A DNA stretch of 20,354 bases from the IMG/VR virus record IMGVR_UViG_3300022198_001429, positions 1 through 20,354 of that record; one strand, given 5' to 3'. Shown here one piece after another: positions 5,100 through 13,700 of the stretch. The notes beneath the pieces were generated by a model. The model was not told where the DNA came from. It saw only the letters and a list, made by a program, of their open reading frames with translations, and searched no databases. This DNA comes from a virus. The translations under genes were made by a program, and so were the position numbers. Position 1 is the stretch's first letter. Each line of letters opens with the position of its first letter.

Positions 5100-5141
5100 G
5101 TTGCCTAGTAATGTTTCTGGAAATAACATAGCACAGGCAAC
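5100..5141. promoter_or_regulatory. 42-base imperfect dyad between divergent genes
   Basis: Outer arms GTTGCCT (5100-5106) and AGGCAAC (5135-5141) are perfect complements. Inner arms ATGTTTC (5111-5117) and GAAATAACAT (5120-5129) match except for a two-base TA insertion. The element lies in the 72-base gap between the leftward gene starting at 5084 and the rightward gene starting at 5157. Position and symmetry suggest an operator or divergent promoter region; no clean -35/-10 pair is evident. Confidence 0.5.
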
Positions 5142-5156
5142 AGTTTGGAGACAGCC

Positions 5157-5348
5157 ATGACTGAAGAACAGCTAGACACACTGGTCTATGAACTGACCAC
5201 CTTGCACCGCATCAACAACCCACGCGCCGTGCATCGCATCTGCGACAACGCGCGGGACGCCATCATCGAACTGCGGGCGAGGCTTGATGACAAGCCCCGC
5301 CGTGGCAGGCCGCCGAAAGTGGTTACTGAGCCAGCAGACCCGGCGTAA
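5157..5348 (+). CDS. Small protein with AT-hook-like C-terminus
   Basis: A 63-residue protein from ATG 5157, with GGAG (5146-5149) seven bases upstream. The N-terminal two thirds are helical (EEQLDTLVYELTTLHRINNP, then RDAIIELRARLDD). The C-terminal KPRRGRPPK contains the Arg-Gly-Arg-Pro core of AT-hook DNA-binding motifs, which insert into the minor groove of AT-rich DNA. It stands alone on the + strand between two - strand units, and its last 26 bases overlap the end of the convergent ejection-type gene. A regulatory role at the neighbouring dyad is an inference. Confidence 0.65.
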   Translation: MTEEQLDTLVYELTTLHRINNPRAVHRICDNARDAIIELRARLDDKPRRGRPPKVVTEPADPA

Positions 5349-7032
5349 GGCGGGCCACAGAAGGCACCGCCTGACGCGACAGCATGGACGTAAAGGACGG
5401 GTCTTGCAGCATCAGCCGCTGGGCGTAAGGCGTTCTAGACGCCGCGCCCATAACGTATGGTATTGCGAGGCCACCAAGGGCTGCCGCGCCAATTTGCTCA
5501 ACTGGAAGCCTAGACGCAGCCGCCGCTGCGCCGGATGCCAGAAACGCCTTGATGGCTGGAATGTCAGTCATAGACCTTAGCCCCCCAGACCGCACGGTCG
5601 GCAGCGATCCGATGACTTCCTCGCCAGCCAGACCCAATTCCGACATTGGCCGCAACTGGCGTCCGGGTCGCAGCACAGTCGCGCGTTCGCCTTCAATCTG
5701 ACGTGTCCGCGTGCCAAGCGCCCCCGGCGACACCAGTCCAGCGCGGTTGTCAGACCCGGTCTTGTTCAGCGAACTGGAAACCGTGCGCAGGTCGCGGTAG
5801 CGGTTGCGCGCATCCAGAAGGCGGGAATATACTGCTGGATCGGCCTGCGTGCGTGCGGCCTGCACAATGATGTCATCCAGCGTGTTGCTGACCTCCAGTG
5901 CAAAGTCCGCCGCGTCGTATTTTTCCGCGTTGGTATATCGGCTGATGTCGTTGCGCAAATTACTGCGCCACTGCTGGACCTGCTTGCCAGTAATCGGACG
6001 CCCAGACTGCGCGGCGTTGATGATGGCATCCACATACTGCGCAGCGTTCGTTGGCGGCTTTACGTTATCTGGCTGCAGTTCCATGTAGTTTTTCAGCGAC
6101 TGCTTGGCCTTCTCAGCCAAGTCAAGCCTTGGCACGGCAGACAGCGCGGCGGCTTCGTCAAAGACCTGCCCAAGCTGGTTTTCAAGCGCGCCAAGTGCCT
6201 CGCGGGTCGGGCGGGGCGCGCTGGACCCAAGACGCTGCATCACGGCCTTGTTGAATGACAGGACAGCTTCGCGACCGGGGTCTTCCACGCCCTCCAGACG
6301 CATCAGGCGTTCAGCACCAAGGCGCTGCCCGGCAGTGATGCCTGTCGTGCCTTCCCGTTCCAGAATATCCACCGCTGCCTGCCGTGCGCTGCCCGGCTCA
6401 TAGGCGCGTGCGCCAGATGTCAGGAAATTGCGAAGACCGTATTCGGTGAGGTCCATCGCCATGGGTGTTCCAAGTGCAGCGGCAATGCGTGCCATATTCT
6501 GCGCACTCTCGCCACCGCCAAGCGCTTCAACGGATTGGCCAGCAGTCTCGCTGGCTACTGCCGGGATGACAGTGCCACGCACAACTCGATCCATGACCTT
6601 GGCAGGGCCGATGGGCAGCGCAGCGCCGGGCAGGAATTCACCGACAGTGCCAGCATAACCACCAGCGCGGGTCATCGGCTGGTATTCCATTGGTCGCTGC
6701 GCAGCTTCAGGCAGCATCGCTTTCAGCGTTTCGGCACCAGACTGCCGAGGCTCCACGTCAGCCCCGACGATGCGGCGGCCAACCCGCGATGGCAGGTCAA
6801 GGATGTCCTGCCCCATGCCCATCAGGCTGGCTGTGCCGCGCATCACGCCACCAGTGCCTGATCGCGCGACATCCTCTGCCGCACCAGCGGGCGTGGCCGT
6901 CATGCGGTTGATTTCCGCCGCGAACATGGATGCGTCAGCCCGCGCTTGGGCGCGCCCTTCAGCCGAGATGTTTTCATTGCGGGCCGCCGCGTCTGCCTTC
7001 AGCAGCGCTTCCTGTAGTTCCTGCAGCGTCAT
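5323..7032 (-). CDS. Large internal virion / DNA ejection-type protein
   Basis: A 569-residue protein. It opens with an acidic helical region ([20 protein letters not shown]), continues through Ala/Gly-rich, membrane-compatible stretches (about 130-200, for example [20 protein letters not shown]) and long helices, and ends with further hydrophobic Ala/Gly segments (about 490-535). This composition and its position after a transglycosylase and an S74-tailed protein match the ejection proteins of podoviruses, which are packed in the head and form a conduit across the envelope. Family assignment is by context; no catalytic motif is seen. ATG 7032 overlaps the upstream stop by four bases. It contains MEYQPMTR, sharing 15 bases with the transglycosylase gene. 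Confidence 0.7.
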   Translation of the reverse strand: MTLQELQEALLKADAAARNENISAEGRAQARADASMFAAEINRMTATPAGAAEDVARSGTGGVMRGTASLMGMGQDILDLPSRVGRRIVGADVEPRQSGAETLKAMLPEAAQRPMEYQPMTRAGGYAGTVGEFLPGAALPIGPAKVMDRVVRGTVIPAVASETAGQSVEALGGGESAQNMARIAAALGTPMAMDLTEYGLRNFLTSGARAYEPGSARQAAVDILEREGTTGITAGQRLGAERLMRLEGVEDPGREAVLSFNKAVMQRLGSSAPRPTREALGALENQLGQVFDEAAALSAVPRLDLAEKAKQSLKNYMELQPDNVKPPTNAAQYVDAIINAAQSGRPITGKQVQQWRSNLRNDISRYTNAEKYDAADFALEVSNTLDDIIVQAARTQADPAVYSRLLDARNRYRDLRTVSSSLNKTGSDNRAGLVSPGALGTRTRQIEGERATVLRPGRQLRPMSELGLAGEEVIGSLPTVRSGGLRSMTDIPAIKAFLASGAAAAASRLPVEQIGAAALGGLAIPYVMGAASRTPYAQRLMLQDPSFTSMLSRQAVPSVARLTPGLLAQ

Positions 7033-8675
7033 TTGTAGCCCCCTTGCGCCCGCCTCAATGCGTCCTGAACCCCAGTGCCTGCGGCGGCTGGTGCTTGCCT
7101 CTCGGAGATCATCAGCCCAAGTGCCTTTTGCCCTTCAGGCGACAACTGATCGCGCAATGCGCGAAGCGTGCGCAGCGTGGCGTATGGGTCGCCCTCCATG
7201 TCGTAGGTGCCGCCCTGCCGCTGGATCAGTTCAATGTCTTTGTCCGTCAGGCTGCCTGTGAAACCGCTTCGCTTTGCCTCTGCCACGCTGCCCATGGCCG
7301 CGATTGACCCCAGCTGCTTTACGGCAGAGGATGCGCGGTTGTAGCTTTCTATTGGCACCCCAAGTGCGTTTGCAAATGCACCGGCCCTTGCGCCCAGTAC
7401 GTTTGCACTTTCTCCCTGTTCAAGGAATGACAGCGCATCAGCCAGAAGCGGTAGCGTCTTGCTTTCTGTTTCAGCCTCTTTTTCCACAGCGGCCACTTCC
7501 GCAGCTTGCACTTCGCGCTCCTTTCCAGCCCGTTTCAAGAGGTCTTCCACGAAGGGCGACAAGTCGCGCAATTCTTCTGGCGCAAGAGACTGGAATTCGG
7601 AAATCATTCTGGCGCGATCTGCAGCCGGAATGTCTTCGTTGTAAAACAATTCAACCGCCTCTTGACGGTTCTGTGGTCGCCGCATTGCAGGAGCCGCAGG
7701 CGGCGCGGCGGGCGTCACGGCTGGTGCGCCAGCCGCAGGCAGCGTGGACACCTCAACGGATGGCGTCACGACCGGCGAGACGCCGGGTGCAGTGACTGCC
7801 GGGGCTGCCGGGGCTGCTGTGACGACTGGTGCAGCAACCGTCGGCTGCCCACCCATTGCCTCTGCCACTTTCTCTGACAGCATCTGTTCCAGCCTGATTG
7901 ACGCTTCATTGGGGCCGGAACCAATGCCGACGCGGGCAAGACGCGTGGCTTCAGCATTCGCCTGCTGAATTTGCGTCAGGGCTGTCACAGTGTTTACAAG
8001 GTTCGTCTGTATCCCCTGCCGCCGCAGCCGTTCCCGCTCCTTGGCCGCTTCAAACCCGCCCAGCGCCCGCTGGAAATACCCACCTTCTTGGCCCTGCAGG
8101 GAAGCCGCAGCATCGCGCAGCGCGGCAAACCCCAGCATGGTGCGCTGGGATCGGGACAGGTTGGCGAAGGGGTCTGTTTCCACGCTGGCTGCCGTGTCTT
8201 CCTGCATGCCCGGAAAGAGGCGGCTGAAGAGGCCGCCACGCGGCTGCGGATCAGGTGTCATCGTCATTGTGGTCGATCCTTGTGTGCTGACACGCGGCTG
8301 GTATTCCATGCTGGTGCGCCCCATGACCTTGGGGACATAAGCCTGCGTTTCCTTGTATGGTGGGATGCCGCCGTATTTCTGAACAGCGCCCGGCCCAGCG
8401 TTGTAAGCGGCCAGCGCCAGTGGCCACTGCCCAAACGTATCATACTGCTGGCGCAGGTATTTAGCGCCACCCATGATATTCTGCGCTGGGTCATAGGGGT
8501 CAACGCCAAGTTCTTTTGCCGTTCCCGGCATAAGCTGCGCAGGTCCAATGGCACCCGCGTCGGACACAACATCTGGCCTCCAGCTACTCTCCTGCTGGAT
8601 CAGGCTGAAGAACAGGTCTTGCGGGATGCCGTATTGCGCCGCCGCTGCCGTTGCTATGTCCTGCAGGCTACTCAT
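7029..8675 (-). CDS. Virion-associated lytic transglycosylase (SLT domain) with ejection-type tail
   Basis: A 548-residue protein. Residues 1-120 form a clear Slt/MltE-type lysozyme-like domain: SLIQQESSW with catalytic Glu29, [13 protein letters not shown] (41-53), [12 protein letters not shown] (87-98) and QAYVPKV (111-117). Such domains cleave the glycan strands of peptidoglycan, here most likely to open a local hole for genome entry. A helical middle follows, then a Pro/Ala/Val linker (about 275-340) and a helical C-terminal region. Only the first fifth is enzymatic; the rest is probably structural. The start overlaps the upstream stop, and the stop overlaps the next start, by four bases each, consistent with coordinated translation of the ejection proteins. 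Confidence 0.88.
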   Translation of the reverse strand: MSSLQDIATAAAAQYGIPQDLFFSLIQQESSWRPDVVSDAGAIGPAQLMPGTAKELGVDPYDPAQNIMGGAKYLRQQYDTFGQWPLALAAYNAGPGAVQKYGGIPPYKETQAYVPKVMGRTSMEYQPRVSTQGSTTMTMTPDPQPRGGLFSRLFPGMQEDTAASVETDPFANLSRSQRTMLGFAALRDAAASLQGQEGGYFQRALGGFEAAKERERLRRQGIQTNLVNTVTALTQIQQANAEATRLARVGIGSGPNEASIRLEQMLSEKVAEAMGGQPTVAAPVVTAAPAAPAVTAPGVSPVVTPSVEVSTLPAAGAPAVTPAAPPAAPAMRRPQNRQEAVELFYNEDIPAADRARMISEFQSLAPEELRDLSPFVEDLLKRAGKEREVQAAEVAAVEKEAETESKTLPLLADALSFLEQGESANVLGARAGAFANALGVPIESYNRASSAVKQLGSIAAMGSVAEAKRSGFTGSLTDKDIELIQRQGGTYDMEGDPYATLRTLRALRDQLSPEGQKALGLMISERQAPAAAGTGVQDALRRAQGGYK

Positions 8676-9658
8676 GCCGCCGCACCAGCCTCCGCATTCA
8701 GACCTGCGTAATCGACCCGCAGGTAGCCGTCGGCGCCGCGCCGCACCAAGTGCGGGTGCGTTTGCATCAGTTCGTCAGCCATGACGCCATAGGTTGGGTG
8801 GCCTTCCACGCCGATTGCGCGCGCGGTGTTATTCCAGTCCCATGTGTAATAGCTGATGCCGTTGCGTCTGCCTGCCGGGCGGATATTTACCTTCAGGCGG
8901 CGGTCGGACGGTATCATCGACAGGGCCTGACCAGCAGACGCGACCGCACCCAAGATTTGCCCAAAGCCGGGTCTGCTGCTGGTCGTCTGCGACTGGCCAA
9001 TGGCACCGGCTGTACCGGCGGCCCCGCCCGTCAGGGCCGAGAGGATGCCAAGGTCGTAGCCTTGCTCTCGCAGGAACTCATTAAATCGAGCCTCTAGTTC
9101 AGCCTGATTTGTGGTCTGCTGCAATGCGCCAATCTGCTGCAATCCACTTGCGGCAGCGCCAGCAGCGCCCATGCCCATTTCCATCTGCGCCATAGTCTGC
9201 GCAGCGGCCTGATCGTACCCCTGCCGCATCAGATCGGCGGTCAGCTGGTTCAGGCCGATGTCATAGGCCGCTTGGCTTTCCGCCTCGACCACGCCGCGCC
9301 GGATGTTGCCAAATGCACCAGCCTTGGCAATGTCAGACTGTTCCTGCACGCGAGATATGTCGCGCTGTCGCTGCGCCGCAGCAAGGGCTGGGTCAAGCAC
9401 GTTGGTGGTGAAACCAGAAAGGTTCTGCTGAATGCGCTCTTGGTACTGTTCCGGCGTCATGCTGGATAGCGCGCCGATTTGTTCGTAGTACGGCTTGGCC
9501 GCCAGACTGGTCTCGGTCACGCCAGCAATGAAGTCGCCAGTGTATGGCGTGAATGGCTGTTCGGCAACGCGCGTGCCGACCGAGCCGATGGCACTATACA
9601 ACGGCTTGAGTTCGGACGGGATTTCAGCCTTGCTGGTCGTCTTTGATGATCCGCCCAT
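8672..9658 (-). CDS. Internal virion protein with C-terminal S74 autochaperone-like domain
   Basis: A 328-residue protein from ATG 9658; GGAG lies seven bases upstream, and the longer frame to 9739 is rejected. Residues 1-225 are Ala/Gln-rich and helical (for example [20 protein letters not shown]), typical of podovirus ejection proteins. The C-terminus begins SDRRLK (251-256) and continues [14 protein letters not shown] and YLRVDYAGL, the signature of Peptidase_S74 intramolecular chaperones. The Ser251/Lys256 spacing matches the autocleavage dyad known from endosialidase tailspikes. That domain normally ends trimeric tail fibres; here it is on an internal-type protein, leaving about 78 residues after the presumed cleavage point. 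The stop overlaps the transglycosylase start by four bases. Confidence 0.8.
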   Translation of the reverse strand: MGGSSKTTSKAEIPSELKPLYSAIGSVGTRVAEQPFTPYTGDFIAGVTETSLAAKPYYEQIGALSSMTPEQYQERIQQNLSGFTTNVLDPALAAAQRQRDISRVQEQSDIAKAGAFGNIRRGVVEAESQAAYDIGLNQLTADLMRQGYDQAAAQTMAQMEMGMGAAGAAASGLQQIGALQQTTNQAELEARFNEFLREQGYDLGILSALTGGAAGTAGAIGQSQTTSSRPGFGQILGAVASAGQALSMIPSDRRLKVNIRPAGRRNGISYYTWDWNNTARAIGVEGHPTYGVMADELMQTHPHLVRRGADGYLRVDYAGLNAEAGAAA

Positions 9659-9659
9659 G

Positions 9660-10076
9660 CTACAACTCCATTTCGTACAGGCGCGCAGCTTCTTTCCAGC
9701 CATTGCGCTTTGCGTATTTAGACCATCCCAGCCGACCATCGGCAGAAATAGTGCTGCATTTCATGTCGCGGCCAAACCGCTCCATCATCTTCAGCGCAGC
9801 CTCGCCCCATTCAGGAACGTCGTACCCGGCGACGTGCAGAATTTTGAGAACTAAACTGCGAGGGTGCTTCTGGACTTCAGTCATAATGACCGCCTTCAGC
9901 TTGTCCCCGACGACCACTGACCAGAGTTGTGCTGACTCGGTCCGCAGTTCGTCCTTCATATCTTCTAGGCCGACAATCCGGCTGATCCGGCGTTGCGACC
10001 TTTGCAGCAAGGGGGCCACGGCATCCCAGACATCTTCGATGTTTTCAGCCGGTATCATCCCTATGCGCGGTATCAT
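9660..10076 (-). CDS. GNAT-like virion-module protein
   Basis: A 138-residue protein. The central pattern QLWSVVVGDKLKAVIMTEV, followed by RSLVLKILHVAGYD, a long helix EWGEAALKMMERFGRDM, and WSKYAKRNGWKEAARLYEMEL resembles the strand-helix order of the GNAT acetyltransferase fold. A conserved acetyl-CoA loop is not obvious, so activity is doubtful. T7 gp13, in the same genomic position, is reported to be GNAT-like, which supports an assembly or ejection role. GAGG lies four bases before ATG 10076; a second ATG at 10058 is possible. Confidence 0.6.
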   Translation of the reverse strand: MIPRIGMIPAENIEDVWDAVAPLLQRSQRRISRIVGLEDMKDELRTESAQLWSVVVGDKLKAVIMTEVQKHPRSLVLKILHVAGYDVPEWGEAALKMMERFGRDMKCSTISADGRLGWSKYAKRNGWKEAARLYEMEL

Positions 10077-10099
10077 AATACCTCATCCTTCAGTTGGTG

Positions 10100-10756
10100 T
10101 CACCCGTGCAACCTTGTGATGGCAATCGTGGACGCAGGGGCCGCTGGAGCGAAGGCTGTAGCGGCAGAGGCGTCTAGGTAGCCAGACGTGCTATCCACCG
10201 CCCACATGGCCTCCAGATAGTCCCCAGCGCTGAAATTAAAGATCGCCGACCGGCTGACCACCAGCACAGACCCATTCTGATGCAGGGCGTTCTTCATGGT
10301 CGAGCCTGCCACGTTGGAGCCGTTGACGCGAGGCCAGAACCAAAAATTCACGGTGCTGGCCGATGTGGACGCAATTTGTGCGGAGAATGACACCATGTAC
10401 TCTCCGCCCTCCGCAAAGACCAGCCGCGAGGCTGGCGTGCCATTTGTGATCCCGTTGGACACACTGGCCGTATATGTCAGGGCGTAGGCCGTGTTGGCCG
10501 CTGCAGCCGTCTGGTTTGACGTGATGCCGCCGCTGTAGTTGCCATCTTCCAGAACGACCTGAACCCATTCGCCACCCTTGGACACGACCGGGTAGCCGTT
10601 GACCTCATCCCACAGAATGATCCCATTTTCTGACGGGTTGCTGTCTGTCGCCTTGAACTGCAGCCGGGGCCGCTCGCGCAGCATGTAACGCACAAGGCGA
10701 CCACCCCATGCCTTCCAGTCGTCACCGATTGGCTGCGGTATGACGGGTGCGCTCAT
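10100..10756 (-). CDS. Virion protein with C1q/TNF-like beta domain
   Basis: A 218-residue protein. The N-terminal 35 residues (MSAPVIPQPIGDDWKAWGGR) are like an attachment peptide. The rest is beta-rich with a jelly-roll-like pattern (ALTYTASVSNG, MVSFSAQIAST, VNFWFWPRVNG, SAIFNFSAGDYLEAMW, ASTIAITRL), as in the heads of some tail fibres and decoration proteins. ATG 10756 overlaps the preceding stop by four bases. It is probably a tail or fibre accessory protein; the fold call is by eye. Confidence 0.6.
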   Translation of the reverse strand: MSAPVIPQPIGDDWKAWGGRLVRYMLRERPRLQFKATDSNPSENGIILWDEVNGYPVVSKGGEWVQVVLEDGNYSGGITSNQTAAAANTAYALTYTASVSNGITNGTPASRLVFAEGGEYMVSFSAQIASTSASTVNFWFWPRVNGSNVAGSTMKNALHQNGSVLVVSRSAIFNFSAGDYLEAMWAVDSTSGYLDASAATAFAPAAPASTIAITRLHG

Positions 10757-12264
10757 CTCTTGCCTGCCGCCACAAGTTCAATTCTCGGAATGCCCCAGCG
10801 CCACGCACCACCACCCGTGGATGTCACGCGCATTCTAGCTTGGCGACCAGAAAAACGAATGTCAGTCGGGTTGGCCATCGAATACGGCCCATAGGTCCGT
10901 TCAATTGAATCCGGATTGAGGTTTGTGTTCGGGTAGTTGCGCGTCTTGAACGTCACCTCAACGCTGCCCTGCGTGCGTTCGTCTGGTATAAGCTGCAGGG
11001 CGTGGAACAGCGTCTCCCCGCCGCCAAGCGATGCCGGGCCGCTTTCCGCGTAAACCTCTTGGCTGTCGTAATTGTAGCCAGTTTCGTGGTCATACACATT
11101 GCCTGCGCCATTGGCGTACAGAGGCTGCTTGAACACACCACGGTCAACGCCAGCCGTCCGGGACATCTTGCCAATCAGCCAGTGGTTCTCCTTGTAGTCG
11201 TAGGCGACATAGCTGTCGATTTCGCCGTCCGATGACGATCCGCTGACATAGAACCACCAGACCTCGCCGTTCTGGCCGTTGGACACCGCCCACGCCTTAC
11301 TGATCTGGTCGGTGTTTATATCCAAAAACACATAGTCAGACACCGCGCAGGGCAGTTCTTGGACGCTGGAACCGTCAAAGCGGAAGAACCCCTTCTGGCC
11401 CATCCAGAAGACCCCAGCGTCGGTTGATGCGACAGCCTTTCGGGCGATCAGGCCGCACGCCTGCCCGACCCGTTCGAAATTGTAGACAAACGGCGGGCCT
11501 GTGTAGACAGCCCGGTGGGCGTCAATGTCAGTCAGGATCAGCGCCTGTCCGGTCGTGCGGACCGCTGCCATGATCTGCCCATTTGTTTGCAATTCTTGGC
11601 TGCCAGCTTGGTTGGTCGCGGCGGCAGTCCACAGGGTGTTGTCTTCTTGGTCGCACCAGTCGATCCGACGTGGATCGCCGCCAGCGCCAAGCGCAAAGAT
11701 GATGCGTTCTTCTGTGACCAGCAGGCCGGTGCAGCCGGTCGGCGCGTTGGTGATGGCTGCAGCAAGTGTCACACTTGGCGATACGCCAAGCTGCCATTCA
11801 TACAGCTTTCCATCCGCGCTGCTGCACGCAACCAAATACTCGCCCCAGTTGTCCAAATCCCAAGTGGTCGCCTCGGAATATGTGCCGGTGCTGCTGCGCG
11901 CCACGCCGTACAGGCCGGTGCCGTAGAAACCGCTCCCGTAACCTGTAGCCAGCGCGGCGTCTTCCAACCCCGCCGTCAGACCAGTCGGTGTGATGTCGTA
12001 GACGGTTCCGCCGGATGTGGCCACCTTTAGCGCGTTGTAGGTGCCGCCAGCGATCCAGCGGCTGCCACTAAGGGCTTGCCACGCATGCATGCCACGCGGC
12101 GGCGCCGAAAACATGCTGGCGATCCGCTCGCGCCAGCCGCCAACCGGGCGCAGGCTGCCCTCGCGCCAGCGCACCAAGCTGCCATCCCGCCAACGGCCAG
12201 ATGACTGCAGGTCGGTGCCGTTTCGGACGAAGCCGGGAGGGATGTCGAGAGGGAGCAGCGGCAT
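10753..12264 (-). CDS. Tail hub/nozzle protein, P22 gp10-like
   Basis: A 503-residue, beta-rich protein. It opens MPLLPLDIPPGFVRNGTDLQ and continues SSGRWRDGSLVRWREG, an N-terminus I associate with phage packaged-DNA stabilisation or tail-nozzle proteins. Repeated four-stranded blade-like units follow (GLYGVARSSTGT, WGEYLVACSSADGKLYEW, ERIIFALGAGGDPRRIDWCD, AGVFWMGQKGFFRFDG, GEVWWFYVSG, YVAYDYKENHWLIGK), suggesting a beta-propeller. Such proteins plug the portal-adaptor channel after DNA packaging. It follows two adaptor-like genes in the operon. The assignment is from pattern and context. Confidence 0.68.
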   Translation of the reverse strand: MPLLPLDIPPGFVRNGTDLQSSGRWRDGSLVRWREGSLRPVGGWRERIASMFSAPPRGMHAWQALSGSRWIAGGTYNALKVATSGGTVYDITPTGLTAGLEDAALATGYGSGFYGTGLYGVARSSTGTYSEATTWDLDNWGEYLVACSSADGKLYEWQLGVSPSVTLAAAITNAPTGCTGLLVTEERIIFALGAGGDPRRIDWCDQEDNTLWTAAATNQAGSQELQTNGQIMAAVRTTGQALILTDIDAHRAVYTGPPFVYNFERVGQACGLIARKAVASTDAGVFWMGQKGFFRFDGSSVQELPCAVSDYVFLDINTDQISKAWAVSNGQNGEVWWFYVSGSSSDGEIDSYVAYDYKENHWLIGKMSRTAGVDRGVFKQPLYANGAGNVYDHETGYNYDSQEVYAESGPASLGGGETLFHALQLIPDERTQGSVEVTFKTRNYPNTNLNPDSIERTYGPYSMANPTDIRFSGRQARMRVTSTGGGAWRWGIPRIELVAAGKR

Positions 12265-12266
12265 CT

Positions 12267-13013
12267 TCAGCGCAACTCCGCCCAGCCAGCGATGTTTGTC
12301 CCCGTTACGCGATAATAAATTTGATCTGGGACGATTACATTGTGCGGGGCTTTGTCACCGCCGCTGATACCACTTGAAACCGTTTTCCACGTCGAGCCAT
12401 CGCTGCTGACTTGTACATCGATGCTGGCTTCCGTTGCCACGTTGACCTGAATGGGTCGTCCAGTGGTGTTCTGGTAAGTCGTGTTGCCTGATCGCGTGAT
12501 GTCGCCGTCTGCAGTAGTTTGCCACGTCTGGTTGACGCCGATGCAAAGCGCATTAATTTGGCTGGCAATGTACGCCTTGACGCTCTGCTGCGTCGGCAGC
12601 TTGGATGCGCTGTCCGACACCATATCGTCTTCATCAATGGACAGGGCGGTGAACGCATAGGTGCTGATGTCGGTCATCGCGACCTGCACCATAGTTCCGT
12701 CGTCATTCGCAACCAGACGATCCGCGTCCACAAGCGTGGTGGCTGTGGCTGCGGTTCCGCCGTCTAGAATGTTGATCTCGGCGGTCGTGGCCGTCACGCC
12801 GTCCAGAATGTTGATCTCGGCGGTCGTGACTGTTGCCCCGTCCAGCAGGTTCAATTCAGCGGTGGTCGCCGTGATGCCATCCAGAACGGCCAGTTCCGCG
12901 CTGTCCAGCGATCCAAGGAACGTGGACAGGTTCGACCAGTTTGTGTTTAGGGTGTTGCCCCAAGTGTCCTCAGACCCGCCAACGGTCGGGGCAGTGTACG
13001 AAAAAGTAGCCAT
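12267..13013 (-). CDS. Tail fibre protein with LDG-TATTAE repeats
   Basis: A 248-residue protein. The N-terminus (SYTAPTVGGSEDTWGNTLNT) is typical of phage fibres that begin with a short base-attachment segment. Four 13-residue units follow (44-95), of the form LDGVTATTAEINI, a repeat found widely in phage tail fibres, where it forms a trimeric shaft. The C-terminal part (LPTQQSVKAYIASQIN, then the beta-rich VQVSSDGSTWKTVSSG) is probably a receptor-facing or knob domain. It likely contributes to host adsorption. Confidence 0.75.
   Translation of the reverse strand: MATFSYTAPTVGGSEDTWGNTLNTNWSNLSTFLGSLDSAELAVLDGITATTAELNLLDGATVTTAEINILDGVTATTAEINILDGGTAATATTLVDADRLVANDDGTMVQVAMTDISTYAFTALSIDEDDMVSDSASKLPTQQSVKAYIASQINALCIGVNQTWQTTADGDITRSGNTTYQNTTGRPIQVNVATEASIDVQVSSDGSTWKTVSSGISGGDKAPHNVIVPDQIYYRVTGTNIAGWAELR
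12729..12884 (-). repeat. 39-base tandem repeats in tail fibre gene
   Basis: Four consecutive 39-base units encode LDGx-T-x-TTAExN-type 13-residue repeats. Two of them share a long identical stretch around TTGATCTCGGCGGTCGTG (top-strand orientation). The fourth unit (LDGGTAATATTLV) is degenerate. Confidence 0.85.
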
Positions 13014-13048
13014 GTCTCATCCTCGAATGCTTGGCCTACAATGCCATT

Positions 13049-13696
13049 TTACGCCGCTTCTGTCCATGTTTCAGAGTTTTCCGCAGCAGGCGTCCAGATT
13101 TCTCCTGTGGCTGCCTGTTCGGTCCACGTCTCGGCGGTGAAAGGCGCGTCGTTCCAAACCGACCCTGTGGTCCCGACATCAGGCGCGCCCGTGGTGATGC
13201 CATCGCCAAGAAGGTTGTGGACCTGCTGCGCCTGCGCCGCACCCAGCGTCGGGCGGCCTGCGGTGATCGCGCTGGGTGCAAAAACGTGAATGACGACCAT
13301 CGTCGAGGCCGCCACAGTAGGCTCGGCTGTGGTGATGCCAGTCAGGGTCAAGACCTGCGGCCCAGAGGCCGTAGAAGCGCCCACAGACGGTGCCGCTGCC
13401 GTGATCGCCGTGGCGGTCAGGTCGTGGTCCTGCACGATGCTTGGGCTGCCGACGGTCGGGCTGCCAGCGGCAATCGGATCGGCGTTGAACGTCCCCTCTT
13501 CCGACATCGTAATGCCGGGGACTGTCGGGCTGCCAGCGGTGACCCCAGTCAGAGATAGGTCGTGATCCTGCGCCAGCGACGACGCCCCGACTGCTGGGGC
13601 AGCGGTGGTGATACCGCCGGCTGTCAGCGCGTCTACGCCCGCGATCAAGCCATCATCGGCAAGCGGCGCGGCTGATAGTGGGGCGAAGCCAAGCAT
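13049..13696 (-). CDS. Repeat-built virion protein
   Basis: A 215-residue protein made mainly of six consecutive 23-residue units (27-164) plus part of a seventh, with the pattern xxITAGxPTVG followed by about 13 variable residues often containing QDHDL. Alternating hydrophobic and Gly/Pro/Ser spacing suggests a beta-solenoid or fibrous structure. The C-terminus has three Trp-Thr units (ETWTEQ, EIWTPA, ETWTEA). It lies between a tail fibre and a tail assembly chaperone gene, so a fibre or decoration role is likely. I recall similar repeat proteins in marine phage genomes, without a function. Confidence 0.65.
   Translation of the reverse strand: MLGFAPLSAAPLADDGLIAGVDALTAGGITTAAPAVGASSLAQDHDLSLTGVTAGSPTVPGITMSEEGTFNADPIAAGSPTVGSPSIVQDHDLTATAITAAAPSVGASTASGPQVLTLTGITTAEPTVAASTMVVIHVFAPSAITAGRPTLGAAQAQQVHNLLGDGITTGAPDVGTTGSVWNDAPFTAETWTEQAATGEIWTPAAENSETWTEAA
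13205..13618 (-). repeat. Six 69-base coding repeats
   Basis: Six in-frame 69-base units encode 23-residue repeats. The protein pattern is better kept than the DNA, but segments such as GGGCTGCCGACGGTCGGGCT and similar GGCTGCCAGCGG stretches recur. Confidence 0.8.
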
Positions 13697-13700
13697 CTAT

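Noticed and set aside
4936-5181. 81-residue - strand frame
   Set aside because: The same bases in the neighbouring frame give a more protein-like product that overlaps the nuclease start; this one is Arg/Pro-rich and crosses the divergent dyad.
5348-5372. Inverted repeat AGGCGG/CCGCCT at the convergent gene ends as a terminator
   Set aside because: Only six base pairs, a 13-base loop, no T-run on either strand, and it lies inside coding sequence.
7274-8711. Long + strand frames opposite the transglycosylase gene
   Set aside because: Cys/Arg/Pro-rich antisense shadows of a gene with a clear SLT domain.
11515-12030. 171-residue + strand frame opposite the hub/nozzle gene
   Set aside because: Antisense shadow, no ribosome binding site, and the opposite strand has a continuous 503-residue protein.
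13031-13558. 175-residue + strand frame opposite the repeat protein
   Set aside because: Open only because the - strand repeat units lack the complementary stop codons; Arg/Cys/Gly-rich.
12729-13618. Regular repeats as a possible CRISPR array
   Set aside because: The repeats are in-frame coding units without unique spacers, and no cas genes are nearby.
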